The notes beneath the pieces are model-generated. The model worked only from the letters and a program-made list of their open reading frames with translations, had not been told where the DNA came from and made no database searches. A stretch of 64,000 nt of DNA, from NCBI GenBank assembly GCA_016709385.1, contig JADJMW010000009.1, forward strand, positions 124,001 to 188,000, read 5' to 3'. Shown here piece after piece: positions 62,450 through 64,000 of this stretch (within the stretch, counting starts at the first letter, position 1; each line of letters begins with the position of its first letter). The DNA comes from Candidatus Rubrivivax defluviihabitans (GTDB lineage Bacteria; Pseudomonadota; Gammaproteobacteria; Burkholderiales; Burkholderiaceae_C). The translations under genes were made by a program, and so were the position numbers.

Positions 62450-62696
62450 TGGCCTCGGTGCCTGGCGCAGCGCCGTCGCCCGGCCGGCTCGCGCTATGCC
62501 CGGCGCGTGTCGGTGACCTACAGTGTGGTCCGGCTATTCGCCTGCCGAAGTTGCCAGGGCTTGCCCCATGCCAGCCGAAGCGGGCCGAGCGAAGACTGCG
62601 CAGCATGACACGCCGACCTGCTACTGCCCCGCCTGATGAGCGGCGAACTCACCGCCTGACCTGCGACCCGCCCTTCCATCCAGCACAGGACATGTG
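62450..62696. other. Non-coding stretch between recombinase fragment and DUF4926 gene
   Basis: Open frames exist on both strands but none resembles a known protein or continues the recombinase fragment. Probably degraded island sequence. Confidence 0.35.
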
Positions 62697-62927
62697 ATGT
62701 ACCGGGAACACGATCAAGTGGTGCTGGCGTGCCCGCTGCCCGCCCTGGGGCTGGAGCCGGGTGACGTGGGCGTGGTCATCCATGTTCATTCCGCGGATGC
62801 GGCCTTCGTCGTCGAGTTCATGAGCCTCGATGGCTGCACCATTGGCGTGGAGACCTTGCAGGCCAGCCAGCTCAGGCCGGTGTCGGCCAGCGCGGTGCCT
62901 CACGAGCGGGTGCGCGCTGCGATCTGA
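62697..62927 (+). CDS. DUF4926-domain small protein
   Basis: A 76-residue protein with the DUF4926 pattern: YREHDQVVLACPLPALGLEP, GDVGVVIHVH, FVVEFMSLDGCTIGVETL and SQLRPV. ATG 62697 is chosen, with AGGA upstream; a GTG one codon earlier is also possible. Members are small, beta-rich proteins commonly found beside toxin-antitoxin or mobile genes, with unknown function. The usual companion gene is not seen; 130 nt separate it from the phd-like gene. Confidence 0.8.
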   Translation: MYREHDQVVLACPLPALGLEPGDVGVVIHVHSADAAFVVEFMSLDGCTIGVETLQASQLRPVSASAVPHERVRAAI

Positions 62928-62999
62928 GCCGAGCACGCCCTGCGCGTTCAGCAGGCCGGGGGCGCCGGATGCGTGATGAGCGGCCGGAGCCTTCGCCTT

Positions 63000-63021
63000 T
63001 TGTGTACACCGTGATGCACAA
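63000..63021 (+). promoter_or_regulatory. Dyad before the phd-like gene (candidate operator)
   Basis: TTGTG (63000-63004) and CACAA (63017-63021) flank an imperfectly symmetric core containing GTGTACAC. It is 37 nt before the start codon. Phd antitoxins bind palindromes at their own promoter, so autoregulation is plausible. Confidence 0.3.
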
Positions 63022-63057
63022 TCGAGGCACCCGTTCTTTTTCAGTCGGAGGTGTGGC

Positions 63058-63360
63058 ATGGAAGCAACCAAGGTCGGCATGCGCGAATTCCGATCCGGAT
63101 TGGCCGAGTTCATCGCTGCGGAAGCACCGGTCGCCGTCACGCGCCACGGGCAGACAGTGGGCTTCTTCATTCCGACCAAGGGCCAGCCCGACGCCGACGT
63201 GGCCGCGCTGAAGCAGGCCGCGGCCGAACTGGATCGCCTGCTGGCCGCCCAAGCAGTTGACACCAAGGCGGTGGCCGCCGAGTTCAAGGCAGCTCGCAAG
63301 GCCCGCGCCGTGCCTGTGTCCGCCCCGCCAAACAAGAGGCTCGGACGGAAACCGGCATGA
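63058..63360 (+). CDS. Phd/YefM-family antitoxin
   Basis: A 100-residue protein. Residues 1-~45 match the Phd/YefM DNA-binding fold (KVGMREFRSGLAEFIAAEAP, VAVTRHGQTVGFFIPT). The C-terminal half is helical and Ala/Lys-rich, as in toxin-binding tails. A GGAGGTG ribosome site lies 5 nt upstream. No toxin gene follows; instead a 16-codon frame overlaps its stop (see 63357). Confidence 0.88.
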   Translation: MEATKVGMREFRSGLAEFIAAEAPVAVTRHGQTVGFFIPTKGQPDADVAALKQAAAELDRLLAAQAVDTKAVAAEFKAARKARAVPVSAPPNKRLGRKPA

Positions 63361-63407
63361 GTCGCCGGGCCATCGACATCAACAGGGCAAGCGGCCGCAG
63401 GCCGTGA
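63357..63407 (+). pseudogene. 16-codon frame overlapping the phd-like stop, possible toxin remnant
   Basis: ATG 63357 overlaps the antitoxin stop (ATGA), the usual arrangement for a downstream toxin. It encodes MSRRAIDINRASGRRP and stops. The opening faintly recalls PIN-domain (VapC) starts of the form MxRxLLDTNxxS. The match is weak; it could be chance. Confidence 0.25.
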
Positions 63408-63418
63408 CCGCCTGCGGC
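63394..63418. repeat. Perfect 9-bp inverted repeat (hairpin)
   Basis: GCCGCAGGC - CGTGACC - GCCTGCGGC. It lies between the phd-like and hicB genes and spans the stop of the 16-codon frame. It could end or stabilise the upstream transcript; no T-run follows. Confidence 0.5.
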
Positions 63419-63448
63419 AGTAGACTGACCGCGAGACTGGGAGCCTTC

Positions 63449-63658
63449 ATGAACTACACCCTGGATTGCGAACGCGAGGACGACGGCCGGTGGCTGGCCG
63501 AGGTGCTGGAACTGCCCGGCGTGCTGGCCTATGGTGCCACGCAGGACGAAGCCATGGCCCGTGCCGAGGCCCTGGCCCTGCGCACCCTGGCTGAACGCCT
63601 GGAACATGGCGAAGCGCGCGCCACGGCGATCCACATCTCGATCCCAGCCGCGGCATGA
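63449..63658 (+). CDS. hicB: HicB-family antitoxin
   Basis: A 69-residue partial-RNase-H-fold antitoxin: MNYTLDCEREDDGRWLAEVL, ELPGVLAYGATQDEAMARAEALALRTLAERLE. It is short, lacking the C-terminal DNA-binding extension of long HicB proteins. It neutralises HicA. ATG 63449 is the conserved start; the longer frame upstream is spurious. Stop overlaps hicA (ATGA). The order hicB-hicA is the reverse of the E. coli order. Confidence 0.92.
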   Translation: MNYTLDCEREDDGRWLAEVLELPGVLAYGATQDEAMARAEALALRTLAERLEHGEARATAIHISIPAAA

Positions 63659-63867
63659 GCCAATGGCCCGCAGCCAAGGCCAAACGGGTATTGGCCGCGC
63701 TGCTGACGCTGGGCTGGCGGGTCAAGAGGCAGACCGGCTCGCACAAGACGCTGGCGCGTGAAGGCTGGGCCGACGTCGTGTTCGCCTTTCACGACGGCGA
63801 GGAGATCGGGCCGCGCATGCTGGCCAGGGTCGCCAAGCACACCGGCCTGCGACCCGAAGACCTGTAG
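63655..63867 (+). CDS. hicA: HicA-family mRNA interferase toxin
   Basis: A 70-residue dsRBD-like toxin: KAKRVLAALLTLGWRVKRQTGSHKTLAREG has the catalytic His (His30) in GSHKTL. HicA cleaves mRNA when free. Coupled to hicB and 26 nt before the hsdR start, a placement in which TA pairs stabilise restriction systems; that role is inference. Confidence 0.93.
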   Translation: MSQWPAAKAKRVLAALLTLGWRVKRQTGSHKTLAREGWADVVFAFHDGEEIGPRMLARVAKHTGLRPEDL

Positions 63868-63893
63868 CGATGCCGGATTGACGGCTCGCACCC

Positions 63894-64000
63894 ATGGCCT
63901 ACACCGACATCAACGGCGAAGACCGACTGGTACAGGCCACCTTTGCCGATCACCTGGAAAACGAACTGGGCTGGGAAAGCGTCTACGCCTGGAACCACGA
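63894..64000 (+). CDS. hsdR: Type I restriction enzyme subunit R (HsdR), first 35 codons
   Basis: Only the N-terminus is inside the window: MAYTDINGEDRLVQATFADH, then LENELGWESVYAWNH. This matches the opening of HsdR in type I restriction systems, the ATP-dependent translocase/nuclease subunit. The gene continues to the right. The methylase and specificity genes are not visible. Confidence 0.8.
   Translation, partial: MAYTDINGEDRLVQATFADHLENELGWESVYAWNH

Noticed and set aside
61906..63900. tRNA-derived attachment repeat (attR)
   Set aside because: No second copy of the tRNA-Ser 3' end was found to the right within the window.

Overview
The window is GC-rich, tightly packed bacterial chromosome. 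The protein families point to a betaproteobacterium, probably order Burkholderiales. The grounds are a Bug-family solute-binding protein, the ClpS-ClpA and AccA-TilS-LysC neighbourhoods, a group-1d hydrogenase, and UbiE and MenA side by side. This placement is inference from family content; no marker-gene tree was possible.

Layout. (1) 1-9441, minus strand: pyruvate:ferredoxin oxidoreductase (nifJ, cut by the window edge), a rubrerythrin-like protein, a single-chain NfnA-NfnB transhydrogenase fusion, an orphan HigA-type antitoxin, and the membrane-bound [NiFe]-hydrogenase hyaABC, whose small subunit has the six-cysteine signature of oxygen-tolerant enzymes. (2) 9654-17666, plus strand: a complete nine-gene V/A-type ATPase operon with 4-17 nt overlaps. 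It runs on into a COQ10/RatA-like protein, a cyclic-nucleotide-binding-fold protein, UbiE and MenA (quinone synthesis) and a Bug protein. (3) 21494-36700, minus strand: a nitroreductase, an ethylbenzene-dehydrogenase-type haem-binding lipoprotein, the lactate oxidation genes lutABC and dld, and the Na+-pumping NADH:quinone reductase nqrABCDEF with a CBS protein, apbE and nqrM. (4) 36973-49359, plus strand: cytochrome c maturation ccmABCDEFGHI, malic enzyme, and a Wolinella-type dihaem quinol:fumarate reductase frdCAB. (5) 49425-61916: housekeeping genes cspA, clpS, clpA, mtfA, lpxH, ppiB, ppiA, a TPR protein, cysS, a DNA glycosylase, accA, tilS, lysC and tRNA-Ser(GCU). cysS and the glycosylase each carry an apparent single-base frameshift, about 1.6 kb apart. 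(6) 61917-64000: an accessory segment after the tRNA, with a serine-recombinase HTH fragment, a DUF4926 protein, a Phd-type antitoxin lacking a full toxin, hicBA, and the first codons of a type I restriction HsdR.

How it fits together. About 49 kb is mainly devoted to flexible low-oxygen energy metabolism. Electrons could come from H2, lactate, pyruvate (through ferredoxin) and NADH. A menaquinone/ubiquinone pool is suggested by MenA and UbiE. A periplasm-facing c-type cytochrome system (Ccm) and fumarate reductase would be sinks. Na+ (Nqr) and probably H+ (V/A-ATPase) are the two ion currencies. FNR/ANR-like palindromes lie before the nfn, hydrogenase/ATPase, nqr/ccm and frd transcription units, suggesting a shared anaerobic regulon. 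The far right end is a small mobile or defence region.
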